Under the pieces are notes generated by a model. It saw nothing but the letters and a program-made list of their open reading frames with translations. It searched no databases and was not told where the DNA came from. Source: Undaria pinnatifida (taxonomy: Eukaryota; Sar; Phaeophyceae; Laminariales; Alariaceae). From it: a stretch of 64,000 bases of DNA. Of the stretch, positions 1 through 12,937 are shown in pieces. The DNA is taken from assembly GCA_012845835.1 (NCBI GenBank), contig JABAKD010000029.1, positions 6,130,405 to 6,194,404 on the forward strand, in the 5' to 3' direction. Positions within the stretch are counted from its first letter, which is position 1. Each line of letters opens with the position of its first letter. The translations under genes and the position numbers were made by a program.

Positions 1-160
1 AACTCTGAGAATGTGACCTACTATAGAGGTATTCCTATAGGAATACTAAGCGACGAAAATTCGGGGGAGAAACGTACGTGAAAGCACTTGCACGTCCAAC
101 CGAGAGGAGGGGACTCGTGTTAGGCGATACGACGCAAACAAGGTGAACAACACGCGTCAA

Positions 161-430
161 CAAGCACCTACGGCGTGCGTAGCGCAGATAGCAGAGGAAA
201 AGCGATATCTCATACATCACACTGGTAAGAGAAGAAGTACGACGGATCAATAATCACCTATGACGTACGTAGTGCTAAAGACCGAGGAAGGGCTAAGACA
301 TATATGCCATAGCGGTAGGAAAACAATTACGACGCCACAACAAGCACCTATAACGTGCATAGTGCAAAACGCAGGGGAAAGGCCAACAAAAAGGAATACC
401 ACAGTGGTTTCGGGGGCTGCGAAACAAGGG
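161..430. repeat. Degenerate 90-bp tandem repeat
   Basis: The block CAAGCACCTA / TAATCACCTA / CAAGCACCTA begins at 161, 251 and 341, exactly 90 bp apart. Each is followed by a related GTGCGTAGCGC-like segment and a purine-rich GAGGAAA tail. The units have diverged by many substitutions but keep their period. No reading frame here resembles a known protein. Confidence 0.7.
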
Positions 431-593
431 TACGCTAAACCGACGGGAGAAAACGACAATACGGCAGGTTTGAGGCCAAGTTGCGAAAGCGAACAAGGTT
501 AAACCGGCACAAACAGGAAGGCAGAAACATCAGAAATATTCGGCCTGGTTTCGAATATGGAGCTAGCGAAATCAGTCGCTTGAAGGCCAGGGT

Positions 594-735
594 AGCACAC
601 CGACGCAAGCACGCAAACACATGTGCTGATCAGACCTGGGACAACCCGAAAAGTCATGAGAGCACACCGACACAGCACGCGAACATAAGTGGTGGTCAAA
701 AGTGTGACGACCCGAAAAGTCAAGGCAAAGGAGAG
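594..735. repeat. 67-bp imperfect duplication
   Basis: AGCACACCGAC starts at 594 and 661, and both units end in GACCCGAAAAGTCA or ACCCGAAAAGTCA. A looser 94-bp duplication (TGTTCGCGGA at 1105 and 1199) follows. These look like remnants of decayed tandem arrays. Confidence 0.6.
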
Positions 736-1849
736 GCACCTTGACACTAACTGAACAACAAAATCAAGCCCAAAACAAAAATTAAAAAGCCAATGCGCAC
801 AAAACCAATCCCATGAAAAAACTCGAGAAGGAACTAAAAAAACATGGGTAGGGGGAGGGGCAACAAGACAAAAGGGTAAGTGAGACTCAACGAGATAATA
901 CCCTGGCTGCAGATATACCTGTCGCGAGGCGTTGTAGACACGCCGATCCGTAGATGGTGCTCCGCGAAGTTGTGCAGTAGACACGACATAGGTTGATCGT
1001 GGAACCGGATGGTGTAGGGTCTGAAGTAAAATCTGATCAAACGCGGCTGGTGATCGTACTAGGGTGTGATGCAGCGCTCCGATCGCGGGGCAGTGACATC
1101 GTTGTGTTCGCGGAAGATGTGGTAGGAGCGTTGGAGACGGACGATGGTCCAGCAAAACGGGTTGAAGAGCTCCGAGCACGAACCAGTGAGGTCGGCATGT
1201 TCGCGGACGATACGGTAGGAGCCCTGTGACGAAAGAAGCCGAGGTTGTGGTAGCTCAATATAGTTGGTTGAAGAAAACGTCGGATCGTATACGCGGTGGT
1301 GAGATGTGCGTGTTCCACACCGTACATATAGACGCAAGCGTTGACGCTGTAGTAGTCCTTTAACGCGGGCCTGTGGATATGCCTGCGGTACTCAGGGTGT
1401 CCGAGTTAGCTTTTTAAGCCGCGAGAATGACGGCGTGGTTGCCTGAACAGGCGGTAGGGAAAGTCCAAAGTAGCCGACGATGGCGGTGACGCCGGGGCCG
1501 TTAGTAGCGGACTGAAAAAGAAGGCATACCGGCGCCGGGGCTTCAGGAGTTGGCGAAATATGTCCTGGCTGTTCGGCGCTGACGTTGCAATGACGGCGGA
1601 GTTGGTGGTAGCGGCCAGGAAGTGGGCGCCTCGCCGCTGGTAACGGCTTGATGCGGCAGGCCCATCGATGCATGGCTGCACAAGTCGGTGAAGTATTTTC
1701 CAGATGGTCGGAGAATATGGTGGTGACGATGCCGTCGCAGGTGGTTGTGGCCAGAAAAAGGTTGCCTTGCGTTGGTAGTAGCTTGAAGGGGAAATACATC
1801 GAATGGAGTAGTCACGGAAGACGGAGGTGGAGCTCAGGTGAAAGGTGGA

Positions 1850-2160
1850 GCCCTGATAAATGTGGAGATCTGGTCGCGAAGCTCAGGTGACTACAGGTGA
1901 CGACGAATCTCCGTGCAGGAGAAGCTCTGGTCACGAAGCGCAGGTGACGACGAAGCTCTGTTGAAGATAGAGTTCTGAAAAAGGTGCGACTCTGGTCGCA
2001 AAGCTCGGGTGACGACTGAGCTCTCGTGGAAGGTGGAACTCCGGTGAAGGTAGAGCTCTAGTCGCGAAGCTCAGGTGACGACGAAGCTCTGGTGACGATG
2101 GATCTCTGATCGCGAAGCTCTGGTGACGACGAAGCTCTGGTGACGATGGTCTTGAAATTG
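1850..2160. repeat. Minisatellite, unit about 50 bp
   Basis: The phrases GTCGCGAAGCTCAGGTGACG and GAAGCTCTGGTGACGATGG recur about six times with variants across the interval. Short open frames on both strands here are by-products of the repeat. Confidence 0.7.
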
Positions 2161-2319
2161 TAGCCACAGGTATTGGCGAGAAAAACCGTTGCCGGAGAGC
2201 CGTCAACAGTTTCCAGCGGGGGCTGTGGAGCGATGACGGCTCTGTAAAAATAATGGGCCAACGAAGGATGAGTAGGTATTAAAAGGAGTGCACCAATGGT
2301 GGGCGCTGGGGAGAACAAA

Positions 2320-5300
2320 GGACGGGAGAACCGCCAGCGTCCTCGGCACCCTTCTTAGAGCTGGCTAGCGAACAGGAGGCTTTGGTTTCGGCCAAAATAC
2401 ACCAGACGGAGGTTTTGAGGCGGAGAAGGGGTCGACGGATTTTTTATATGCTACGCAACGGTGAGATGCCGAAGGTATTTCCAGAAAAACGTGGTGGTGG
2501 ATGGGGCAGGAGGAAGGGGGTTAGAACCCACCTAAGTCAATGCCTAACAGAAGAGGTGCACATTTTGAGCGTCGCGGGTGGATGAGGGCGGGTGGTGGTG
2601 GTGGGTCGAAAAGAAGGGGGAACTAGTCGACCCGAAACGATACCCCGGATAGGATGCGCACATCGTTCGACGTGGGGAGCGAAGAGGCCGTGGAATGGCC
2701 CGAACTCTGGCTATAAAGGTCCTATACGTACCAGGCTCGGGAGGGTCAAGAGCCCGAGGAAACAAATAACAAACTCGGTAAAAGGGGAGCGGTGGAATGG
2801 TAGAGGTGGGTCGGAGAGTAGAGGGAGCGAGCCCACCCATGCTGATACTCGGTTCGAAACGCTTCATGTCCGGATGAATAAATCACTCCAACTCAGAAAA
2901 TGGGAGTGGCGGGATGTGGTGGTGGGTTGGGAGGGACGGGGGAACAAGCCCAGCCAAGCCGATGCCCGGCTTGGAGAGGTCATAACCGGAAAGGAACAAA
3001 GCCACTGGTTCTCATGGTTAACCTATAGAAATGTAAGGGTATGGGGGTGGCGACAGTGGCGTCAACGACGTGCCTTCAGTGACGGGTAGCGGTTGCCTAG
3101 GTTCAGGTGGTAAACCTACAGAAATTTTGTTGAGGTAAAGGGGGAGTGGCGGTTGTGGTGTCGCTGACGTTTCATCAGGGACGAATAGGGAATCGCGACT
3201 GTTGGGGTGGAGGGGAACTGTTCGGTGTTCATTGGCAATGGAAACATAATCAGTGGATGGTTGAACAAGACGGACACGTACGGCAAGAAAAAATATAACC
3301 TACTGGGGAATAGAATGTTGTGGTGGCGAACCAAGGTAGATATGAGAGAGGCATTGAGACGAAAGCATCGACGCGAGAGCGCCGGTGAACCGTGGTTGGG
3401 AATGTCGTCCATAGTTGTGTGGTCGAGGAAGGCTGAATGGCCGTTTGGGGTTCGGGTCCGGTCAGTGAGAGTTAGCTAAAGAGCTGGGTCGGGAATGATA
3501 AACCGTGGGTTCGTTGTGGTTAAGGAAGACGAAAAGTTGTTGTTGACGTGGGTACGCTGGTGGGTGAACTGAAAGGCTGACCGAAAGGTACCGTTCGTGG
3601 CCTGGTATATGTGGGATGGTTCGGGCCAGGGTAGCCTTGAAAAGGGGGCCGTAGGGTCTCCAAACTTTGTCGAAAGAAGAACTAACCAGAATGTGAGGAA
3701 GAGGGCGGCTGCTATCTCCAGATGGTCGGCGGTGTCGAAGATAGATCGCTGACGATGTCGAGGAAGCTAAACCAGTCAGATGAAGGGAATGGTTGCTACC
3801 TATGAGTCCGTAGGGAACATCGCCAGGCGGTAACCTTGGGCGTGAAAGACGGGGCCCGAGCACATTGGCTCTGTTGGATCGCCGGTGGTCGAACGCGTGC
3901 AGGTGGTCTGCCGTGGTTTCAGCGGAATCGGCAGAGACCGGAGCAAGGCGGCTCTTAGGTAAAACGTCGGGGTGGAGAAGGCATGGGGGGTTCAACAGGT
4001 GCGCCTCTGTGACAACGGAGGCGGCCGGGACAGAAGCGATCTGCAGAAACTGGTCGCCTTGGAGGGGGGGGGGCGGCAGAGTTGTTTTGTCGCCTTGAAA
4101 AGGGTCAGAACGAGGTCGGTAGTAGGAGATTTTGTTGAAAAATGCCGAGACCGAAAGGGGATGACTCGTTTGCAACGCGGCGGGTTACGGGGGGAAAGCG
4201 GCTGCCAACCGAATAAAGCTGTTGTAATTTCTGTCTATGGATGGGATTGCCAGTCTCGGGTGTACCGTTGCCGAAGCTAGAGATACGAACTGAGAGGGCG
4301 GTGGTAGATGTCTAGGGTCGTTTGGTGGTCGTACGGTAATATTTGCCGGTGTTTGTCGGCCCCGGAATCATTGTCCCAGGTGGGTAATAAAGGAGGATCT
4401 CGGCGTTTGTCGGTCTCGGAACCAATGTCCATAGCTAGTCGCTACCGATACTTGGTCGAAGCCGGGTGAGCTGCGGGGTCGTGGTGTCGCTGGAAACGTC
4501 TGTCTCGGGCGACTTCGGAGACTACTCCAAATGTTGATATATAAACCGTAGAAGAAGAATCCAAACGGGTGTTTCTGCTAAGAGTTGAACATCTCAGAAC
4601 TTGTAGTTCATCGTAGGCTGGCTCCGGTGATCCGCCAAGCAGTGGTTAGTTGCGGCTATCTGTAGGACTGTCCTATGGCGATGGCGAGGGTGCAGCTGGC
4701 TGATCTAGAGAAGGGAGCCGGCTGGGTCTACGTGATCGCAAAAGGCAGCCTCGGTATTGAATCACGCAGGCTCTGGGAGGGTCTCCGTGGGTGGCGTCTA
4801 TAAGAGCCGATCGAAGATAATCTGGGAGTCCTGTCTCCAAGTGGTGGAGAAGGACATAACTCGCAAGGAAACGCCGTACGTGTGGTCCGTGTCCACGCAA
4901 TGCACGAGGAATACGAGGAAGACGGGGCAGTGGGCTCGTGAGTCTTCCGTCATCATGACGGAGCTGTTCCATGGGCCCAGGGGTAGTAGTGCTGTCGAAA
5001 CCTTGGCAGCGAGGGGGAACCCGTCGTTCGCGATTCCACCGCTGGCACTTGGAAAACGAGCATGTTCTGAGACGAGCGCGGGTGGAGCCGCCGATAAATA
5101 GGCGAGGCGGGCTCAGGATGCGATGGCCCGGAATTGCCAGCATAAGGTTCGTGCTGAAGTCCGGAACGGATGGTTGCCGTAGATATCGGCATGTAATGTT
5201 GCCCATTGGTGGAAGATGTCGAGTGAAGCCTCCCGATTAGGCTCGACATCCTGGCCTCCTCGCACCCACCCTCAAGACCATCTCTAGAACAAGGGTATCA

Positions 5301-8300
5301 GGCTTGAACAAGCAATATCACATGTATGGGACTGGGCAGGGGGGTAGATTATCTGGAAGCAGGAGCGTAGATGGAGCTAGTTCTTTCAAAGGTGAAGCTG
5401 GACCCTCGTCCCGCAATTAGATGGCCTGGCGCTGGTAGTGACTGTATCGGTTGATCAGCGTGTAGCGTTCAGATTTTTGTGCTGTAATGGTTATCGGTCG
5501 GCCACGCCGTTGCTGTCGACGTTGTCGTTGTTGTCGCAGCAGGTTCCGAGGAAGAAAGGCTTTCATGGCTCTTTCGACCCAAACAGTAGTTGTCACGGCA
5601 TTTATAACGAGCGGCATTGGTTGTCGAGGGCTATTGCCGGGTGATAGCGCCGAGTGTACGGTCCGCACGTTTCCGCAAATACCGGAAGGAAAAGCCAATA
5701 CCCTGAAGCATGCCCATATCTGGGTTGAGCGCACCAGAGGCGTAGCGGTGCTGGTATAGTGGGAGATTGTCGCTGGCACGATGAAGGCGCCAGGAGAAAC
5801 GCCCGAAAGCCAGCGGAGTGGTACTCGATGGCCAGGTGGTTGAGAATGATACTCGTCGCAGGTTGTGTTCCGTATCGCAAAGTGTAGTGGTTACGAGCCA
5901 CAACTTTTTTCAGTCCGTGAGGCAGACGCAGGCGTCGTGGGCGTCACAATTCGGGTGGTCGCGACCGCCGTTGCTGCCACTGCGGATAGGATAACGTCTG
6001 CGTCGTTGGGCGACTTTGCTGTCGCCGCTACTGCGGTCAATACTGGTGATTTAGGTGGTAGGCGGAGAAGAACGGTGGTGTAGGTGGTTGTCGGAGAAGA
6101 ACGGTGGTCTTGACCCGAGCGGTAAGTGATGGGGGGGGGGGGGGGGGCGTGCGGCGCTCTTGGCGGCTGGTTGCCAAGGGCGCGCGTGGATTTTTATGAA
6201 GTGCGTTCACGGGTGGTGGGTGCTGGGGCTTGGGGGGTGTAGGGAAAAGGGGCAGTAAAGTTGGCGGGCTGATGTCTGGCCGTTTTGATAACTGTAGTAG
6301 CGGCGGGAGTGGGTCGGAATTTCAAGGAAATAGTCCGAACAGGTAGTGGCGTAGAAAGGCGGCAGAGATTGGTTTGACTCGATAGTCGTTTGTACAACTG
6401 CATCAGCGGCGAAATTGGGCCGGAATTTCAAGAATGAAACCCGACCAGGCAGAGTTTTGCAGACGGAGCGTCTATAGATGCCGACATGAGTCGTGTTTGG
6501 GTAGGTACGACCTGGCCAATAACCCCAAAACATATTTTACCGCAGTCAGAGGTGTCTTTGGGTGCCACCCGGTCGAGACCATAGGCGCGCCGTATGCAGT
6601 TATGAGCAAGTACCAGCTAACAAAAGCAGGGGCGATGGGCGCACGGGGTTAAGCGCAGTGATGGGCGGGCGTTGTGGTGCTAGACGCGGCCGCGTGGGGT
6701 GGGTGGCTATTGGAGCAAGGATGGGATGTGAGCAGCACCGTGTAGGTTGGGGCAGTAGTCGTGGCTCAGATTGGGGGGGGCGGGGGGGGGTGCAAGAGAC
6801 GGTGAACCTCGAGCACACGAGGCGGTGGGGCACAAAGGGCGGTAGTCGCGGTGGGATAATATTCTATAGCCACCGCGGCACTGGCGTAATGGATGACGTC
6901 GCGGCGACACACTCGGTGGTAGTCGTCGCTGAACCGGCGGCGTTGTTGCGATCCTCCACGGGTATAAATTAAACCTCGTGGCCTCAGGCACTAAACGAAA
7001 ATCGCAGTCGCATAAGATAAGCGTCTCACGTAGAGGGGTCCGTCCTCCGGATCACGGCGTGTAAGGTGGCCGTACCAAACGTCGAGGAATCCGTTGTGGC
7101 TTAACGAGTCTTGATCAGTGGCGGCGGTGGAAATGCCGTAGACCACGCCGGCCGAACAAATGCGCTCCGGGCATTGTTTCGATTTAATTGAACAGAATCA
7201 CAAGGATCTTCGACGTAGGTGTACCACCGATGGCTACAGCAGGAGAAGAACTCGAAACACACTATTTATTGTGAGGGTTGAGGGGTTGGATCCTGGTTGG
7301 TGGGGGATTTACCGCGACGGTTGGGGGTGGGTCCATGTTTGTCCGGAATGGATAGATAATATAGAGATTTGGTATCGCACATACACCGGAGTAGAGAGGT
7401 GGCATGCAGTACAAGTATTTTTCGAACATCACAAAGACGACCGGCAGGTGATGGACGCTTGTATATATTGCCGTGGGGGGGAGCGTGGTGCTTTCGGGAG
7501 ATTGTTAGAAACACCGATTTATCCAGTCGAAAATAAACAAAATCAGACCTTACAACACGGAATACATGTGTACTTCTTGTACCCGTCGATAACCTAAGCT
7601 AAATTTGAGTTTTTCCAAATTAAAAATTCGGGCGCAAAAATGACGGCGTACTTCTGGGGTGCACTGTTTTAAAATTGCCGGGGGGGCTCCGTGCATCACG
7701 CGTATTATACTCGTGAAAAATTGAGGTAGATGGCACTAGGAGCGCGACGTACTCGGGGTGCTGTTTTGCTCAACTGTATTCTTGCTCAACCATGATCTTA
7801 ATATTACTTGGGTCATTCCAATGCTGCATAAGGTCGGGGGCGCGTAACAGCAAAAACGGAAGACTCGTAAGAATACTCGTAGCTCTAACGCGCGTGGGCT
7901 ATTAAGCGTATAGTCGAGGCTTATGGCAGGTTGAGCCTTCACTCTCACAGAAGTTTTCCAAGTAGAACAATGCACGGGGAGAGGGTTTTATAAAATGTTA
8001 TCATAGTACCGAGATGATATTTTGGGATGCAAGACGTGTAACAACGTCGTTCGCGTATTCCAGGGTCGAAATTTCCTCCCAAAAAAATGCACCGTAACAA
8101 AGCAATCATTGTCAATTGCGTAAGTCAGCATTATTTTTGCAGCCCGTGTTGGCGCTCGTGACAAGGCGATCATGGTTGATTGACCACTTTTGATCGTATA
8201 TTGCACGACGAGATGCGCACAAGCGTAATGAAGCCGAATCGTTATCATGCAATTAACAGCCGAAATGAACGCCGTCAAACCATAAAAGCCCAGGAGAAGA

Positions 8301-8550
8301 AAAAATGGTGGAAAGTCATAAATGACAAAAGGCGCACCATAAATGACAAAATGCGCACAGCATATCACCATAGTGTAACAGCCAGTAAACACAAATATTA
8401 ATGGTAACGTTGGCAGCGAAAAAAAAGAAGCTGCTCTCTACCACCACGAAAAAAACGGTGTAATAATATGAAACAGCTGATCCAGGATTTTGAGGAACGG
8501 TGTTCTTCCCTATCCCAATGTAATAGTATGCAGGGTATTTCGTGCCTCCA
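2320..8550. other. Unassigned region, no supportable gene
   Basis: Many medium open frames exist on both strands (the longest 237 codons, minus strand, 3462-4175). None shows a recognisable domain, an in-phase exon chain or a plausible codon pattern. A plus-strand frame of 145 codons at 7160-7597 is Trp/Tyr/His-rich and also unrecognised. A run of about 20 G lies near 6130. I see only decayed repeat-like DNA here. Confidence 0.5.
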
Positions 8551-8559
8551 TCCGCTTAC

Positions 8560-9620
8560 ATGATTGCCTGACAACCTCTACCATTCCAAACGCAGTGGAA
8601 TGTGCCTAACGAAGTAAAGTCACCCTCGCGTTCAATAGTGGGGACATCGCATGTCCACGTGAGACAACCTTTACGAAACGCAGTAGCATATGCCTGACGA
8701 AGTAAAGTCACCCTCGCGTTCATTAGTAGTGACATCGCATATATATGACGTTGCATGTCCACCAACTGCTGTATTTGTAACATGTATCTCTGTCTTAGAA
8801 TTGGCGACGTCAGAGCCCCACAGCGGCACGGTAAAAACCATGGACGTGAAATCGTACATTTGAGACAATAATAAGTTGAAAAGGAAGCACAGGCAGACCT
8901 GATAAAACGATAAACCACACTGCCGTCCCATCGCATACCCTCCTGAGACGACCTCTACGAAACACAGTACCATTTACCTCACGAAGTAAAATCACCCTCG
9001 CGATCAATAGTGATGACATCGCATATATATGACATCACATACCCACCTCGCCTGATGTATTTGTAGGACGTATCTCTGACTTGAAATTGACGACCGCAAA
9101 GCCCCACATCGACAAGGTAAAACAGAAAATCATAGGCGTGAAATCGTACATTTATATGAGACAAAAATAATTTGGAAAAGGAAGCACAGGCAGATGTGTT
9201 AAAATTGCGGTAAACAACCTTACCAACCCATTACGTCGGGTATTTCGTACATACCGTCTGCATGATCGCCTCCCAACCTATGCCAAGCGAAGTATTACTA
9301 ACGAGGTAACGTAATTGAGCGCGTGTATACCAAGTATGACTAACGAGGTACCGTAATTGAGCACATGTATACCAAGCGTTCCTTTAAAACTGACGATTCG
9401 CATCCCTCCCTCTAATGCTCAATTGCGGAGACAGTACACGGCCACATACATCACCTCGCATGCTGTATTTAGCAATACGTATCTCTTTCGTATAATTAGC
9501 GATGTCAGAAAATAATGGTAACTGTATGATGATGGTGACAAACAGTGCATGACCACGTCACCTCGCCTGTTGTATTTGACAATACGTATCTCTTCCTCAT
9601 AATTAGCGATGTCAGAAAAT
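8560..9620. repeat. Satellite-like tandem repeat, about 285-298 bp period
   Basis: GAAGTAAAGTCACCCTCGCG-type blocks lie near 8610, 8699 and 8984. ATCGCATATATATGAC lies near 8735 and 9020. AGGAAGCACAGGCAGA lies near 8881 and 9179. A 41-bp pair (CTAACGAGGTA...TATACCAAG) lies at about 9299 and 9340, and a 110-bp pair (CGTATCTCTT...ATGTCAGAAAATAATGG) ends the array. It reads as a degenerate satellite or the relic of repeated insertions. No coding content was seen. Confidence 0.7.
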
Positions 9621-9814
9621 AATGGTACCTACAAATATTCTATAAAATATTCTAGCTTTCGATCGATGTATCATACAACAACAAATTATGAAGATTTAAC
9701 AAGTTATTTACTACACTTAAACACTGGGTTGCATGCTGCATCTAACATCAAACCTTCTAGAATAGTAAACATTACAAGCCAGATGATATAAAGGGATGTC
9801 TTATTGCTTCAATC

Positions 9815-11245
9815 GTCAGGTTTGTCCACTTTGAGGATATATAGTTTCCGCGCACATATTGAAATGTCCCGCCCCCCGCCCCCCCCCCCCCCCCCTCCCC
9901 TCCCCCTCCACTGACCCCTCTTGTTCATAAAAAAAACCCAACCCTCCCCCCCGCCCCTCCGTCCCCCGATTCTCCCCCCTTCCGCCTAGTTTCTCCAAAC
10001 GCCCTACTCACAATCAAAATCGGCCTGAGTAATAAACACCTATACGCAGTTGATATCACGTCATTATCTTTCTGACCATCCATGACGTAGTTTTCAATTT
10101 CTTTCCCCCCAACCCCCCCCTCCCCCCACCCTCCAACGCCCCCTCTTTTCCGACAACCTGCACGATCGCCTAGACCTAGCACCACGCGTAAAACAAGCTG
10201 CTACATATCTTTGATCCCACAGCCAAAGTGTATTTGAATATTGTTTGTGACCTAAACCTCCTAAAAAATCTTCCCCCCCCCCCCCTCCCCCCGTCCTCTT
10301 GCTCTCCCTTACTCAAACGCCCCACTAAATATCGAAATCCGCCACATTAATAAACACTTCACGCACAGGATATCATCTCATTATCTTTCGAGAGCCATCC
10401 ATGCCGAGGTGTGCCCCCCCCCCCCCCCCGCCTCGAACGCCCCCTCCTTCCCCATCACCATCACCATCGCCTAGTCCTAGCACCACACGTATAACAAACC
10501 CCTCACCTAAAGGCCTTCCTCCCCCCCCCGCCCCCCCCCCGCCCCCCCCCCGCCCCCACACCCCCCACCTCCCCCCCAACCCATCCCAACCCCACCCCCT
10601 CGAACACTCCACCCTCTCTTTACTCACTGATTGTACGACTTACCCCAGGATATACATGATAAACTGATGTATTATTTCCAAAACCGTCACATTTATCCCC
10701 TCAAAAAAATGTATAGTTTCCAGGCACATATTGAGCTGCCCCACACGCCCCCCCCCCCCCCCCCCCGCCCCAACCCCCCCCCCCCCGCCCCCAATAATAT
10801 ACTGATGCCAAAACCGTCAGATTTATCCCCTCGAAAGACATAGCTTACATGCACATATTGCCCCCCCCCCCCCCCCCCCCCCTCCTCCAAACCCGCTCGC
10901 TTTTGATCAAAACCAGGCCCCCACGTCCTTCAAAACTCCGCCCCACCCCCTCACCGGTTATTCGACTTACAAGATTCACTTGATCAAAGGTTACTTTTCT
11001 CTTCACGGCTGTCAGATTTTGTCCCCCTCAGGAACGGGTTTTATAGTTTCCGCGCACAGACTGACTAACATCATCCTGTTGACCCTGATAGCTACACTGT
11101 AGTTGTAAGGGGAGTCGCCGACCTATATCCTTAATGAGGACACACAACTCGTAATACGCGCGATCGGAGTATCACACACAGCTTGCAAAGATGAGTTTCG
11201 ACGAAGTCTTCGATCTCACAGCTGGAGTGTATTTTCATTTTTTAA
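9815..11245 (+). repeat. Family-P poly-C-punctuated dispersed repeat, near full length
   Basis: The region alternates C runs of 10-25 bases with conserved segments. The segment TATAGTTTCC followed by GCACATATTG or GCGCACAGAC appears near 9839, 10713 and 11038. GATTTATCCCCTC-type blocks precede it in the second and third units. The last about 210 bp is the best conserved part (ending GATCTCACAGCTGGAGTGTA). It is shared with copies at 17.1, 37.7, 46.6, 50.5 and 57.5 kb. No protein is encoded. It may be a non-autonomous element or the UTR of one. Confidence 0.75.
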
Positions 11246-11800
11246 AATAGTACCCAGCTGTTTTCTTTCTCTTAAATTTCTGCTGTGCACGCTGATTCGA
11301 ATACACTTTATTATTCCACCCATGATAAGCTGTTTCTGCAGGGGGCTAGTTACATGGGATCCACAAAGACGTTCCGGAGATCGCAGAACGTTCGGATCGA
11401 TGGTGTTGGCACCAGGCACGTGTCACATCGATATGTACGATAGGTCCAAACACTGCTAACAAAAAAAAGAAACGCCACTAAGGACAAGTGTTGTGCCGTA
11501 TTCGGCACCATGGTCCAGTGATACGCAGCTACTATAAAAAAAGCTAAAGAGTGCATGAGGAAAAACAAAACAGATACCAGGTAGTACTGGTATCTAGTAG
11601 AGCGCATATGTTATGGCAATGTGAGACAACACCAACAACAGCACACAAGGACCCCTGGCACTTACTGCTGTAGGTTTGGTCCTGATAGGGGTATGGTACT
11701 TATGGGGTGTCCATCTCACACAAGCGATGCTTCAACAGTTCGTGTAAAAAGGCATAATGAAATGTTTCAAAAGTTTCATCAAAGCCAGATAGAAGCTGGC
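11246..11800. other. Unassigned spacer
   Basis: Short open frames only. No domain, repeat of known class or exon chain was seen between the family-P repeat and the LINE-A 3' tail. Confidence 0.5.
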
Positions 11801-12507
11801 CATGTTGTTGTCGTTCTCACACTAACTCGCATAGTCAAGCCCGTCGTCACAGGACAGGCTCCAGTCACTCTGGAGATGAGTAATGCCCCAGGGAAGAACA
11901 CATGAAAACCGAAGGTGGTACACGCATATATCACATCTGACCCACTTCATGCATCCACCAGAAACATATAAGAGTGACATCGGGAGTCAGCCTAAGATGT
12001 GCCAGGTCCAAATTGGTTGATACGTCTCACTACTCGCGCCTGGAAAATCCGACTGTACCGCTTGCCACCCAAAAAGACTACAACGTATATGTATTTCACT
12101 ACGCATACGCACGACAGACGCAAGTCAAGTGGAAAAATGAAGCACAGAAAAGAAAAGAAGATAAAGGGAAGGAAGGAAAGAAAAAAAACAGAAGTGAAAA
12201 AACGGAAAAGGAAAAGCAAGAAGAGAAAAGACAAGAAAAACATATTTAGACAACACAAGAAGAGGAAGCAAGGAAAGGAAAAAAGAAGAAAACAAGTCAT
12301 ACTAGCAGACCATTGGAACTGACTAAAGACGGCATTGGGCTCATAGAGGGTATCAAAATTGTCATCAATGGTATTGGAGAGAGAACGGGACATGGCGAAG
12401 AAGTCAGGGCGCTCCTACGCTATCTTGTGACGGCCATTGGAAGGCATACAAATTCCAGACGATGATTGCCAGACCCAGATTTCAGTCTCTTGGGCATGAC
12501 GCCCCCC

Positions 12508-12726
12508 CTTCAACTGCCCCCCATTGCCCCCCCCCCTCTCTCCCCCCCCCCCCCCTCCCACCCCCTCCCCCCTCCCCCCATTACCCCTTCTCCGCTCCCC
12601 CCTCCCCCCCTCCCCCTCCCTCCCCCCTCCCTCCCTCCCCCCTCCCCCCCTCCCCCCTCCCCCCCTCCCCCCTCCCCCCTCCCATTCTCCCCCTTCCCCC
12701 CCTTCCCCCCCTTCCCCCTCCCCCGG
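12508..12726 (-). repeat. G-rich tract at the LINE-A ORF2 end / 3' UTR
   Basis: The plus strand is almost pure C with interspersed T (CCCCTCCC units), so the LINE sense strand is a run of GGG-rich blocks with strong G-quadruplex potential. The plus-oriented LINE-A copy has the equivalent tract at 56.17-56.28 kb in the same position. Confidence 0.85.
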
Positions 12727-12937
12727 GCCGCCTTAAGATGCCGGCGGTGGATGGCACAACCGCAGCCTTTGCGCTTCGCCTTGAAGCTTTTCGTCTCTCC
12801 TTTTCATGCCAATTGCGAATGAACAACTCGGCTCCCTCCTCTGTTAGTCGACGAAATCTGCTGGCCTTCTGAGAGGGCTTTCGCCACCCTTTAATTTTCA
12901 TGCCAAAGACTGACATATCCTGCTTCAGATGAGCCAT
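12581..12937 (-). pseudogene. LINE-A ORF2 C-terminal segment
   Basis: This frame encodes the tail of the LINE protein: AHLKQDMSVFGMKIKGW, then an Arg/Lys-rich stretch containing FIRNWHEKERRK, then poly-Gly/Arg from the G-rich tract. The plus-strand copy near 55.95-56.16 kb carries the same order (AHLKEDMSAFGIKFKGW, then FMRNWLENDRRK after a stop). Function is not assigned; it lies distal to the RT in the element. Confidence 0.7.

Noticed and set aside
3462-4175. 237-codon minus-strand frame
   Set aside because: Ser/Pro/His-rich, no domain or splice logic; the plus strand is also open. Probably chance in GC-rich decayed repeats.
7160-7597. 145-codon plus-strand frame rich in Trp, Tyr and His
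   Set aside because: No motif, no neighbours and no support beyond being open. Left unassigned.
10401-10843. Pro-rich or Gly-rich frames over C and G runs (also at 12462-12872, 57786-58446)
   Set aside because: Direct translation of homopolymers and simple repeats in family P and LINE-A.
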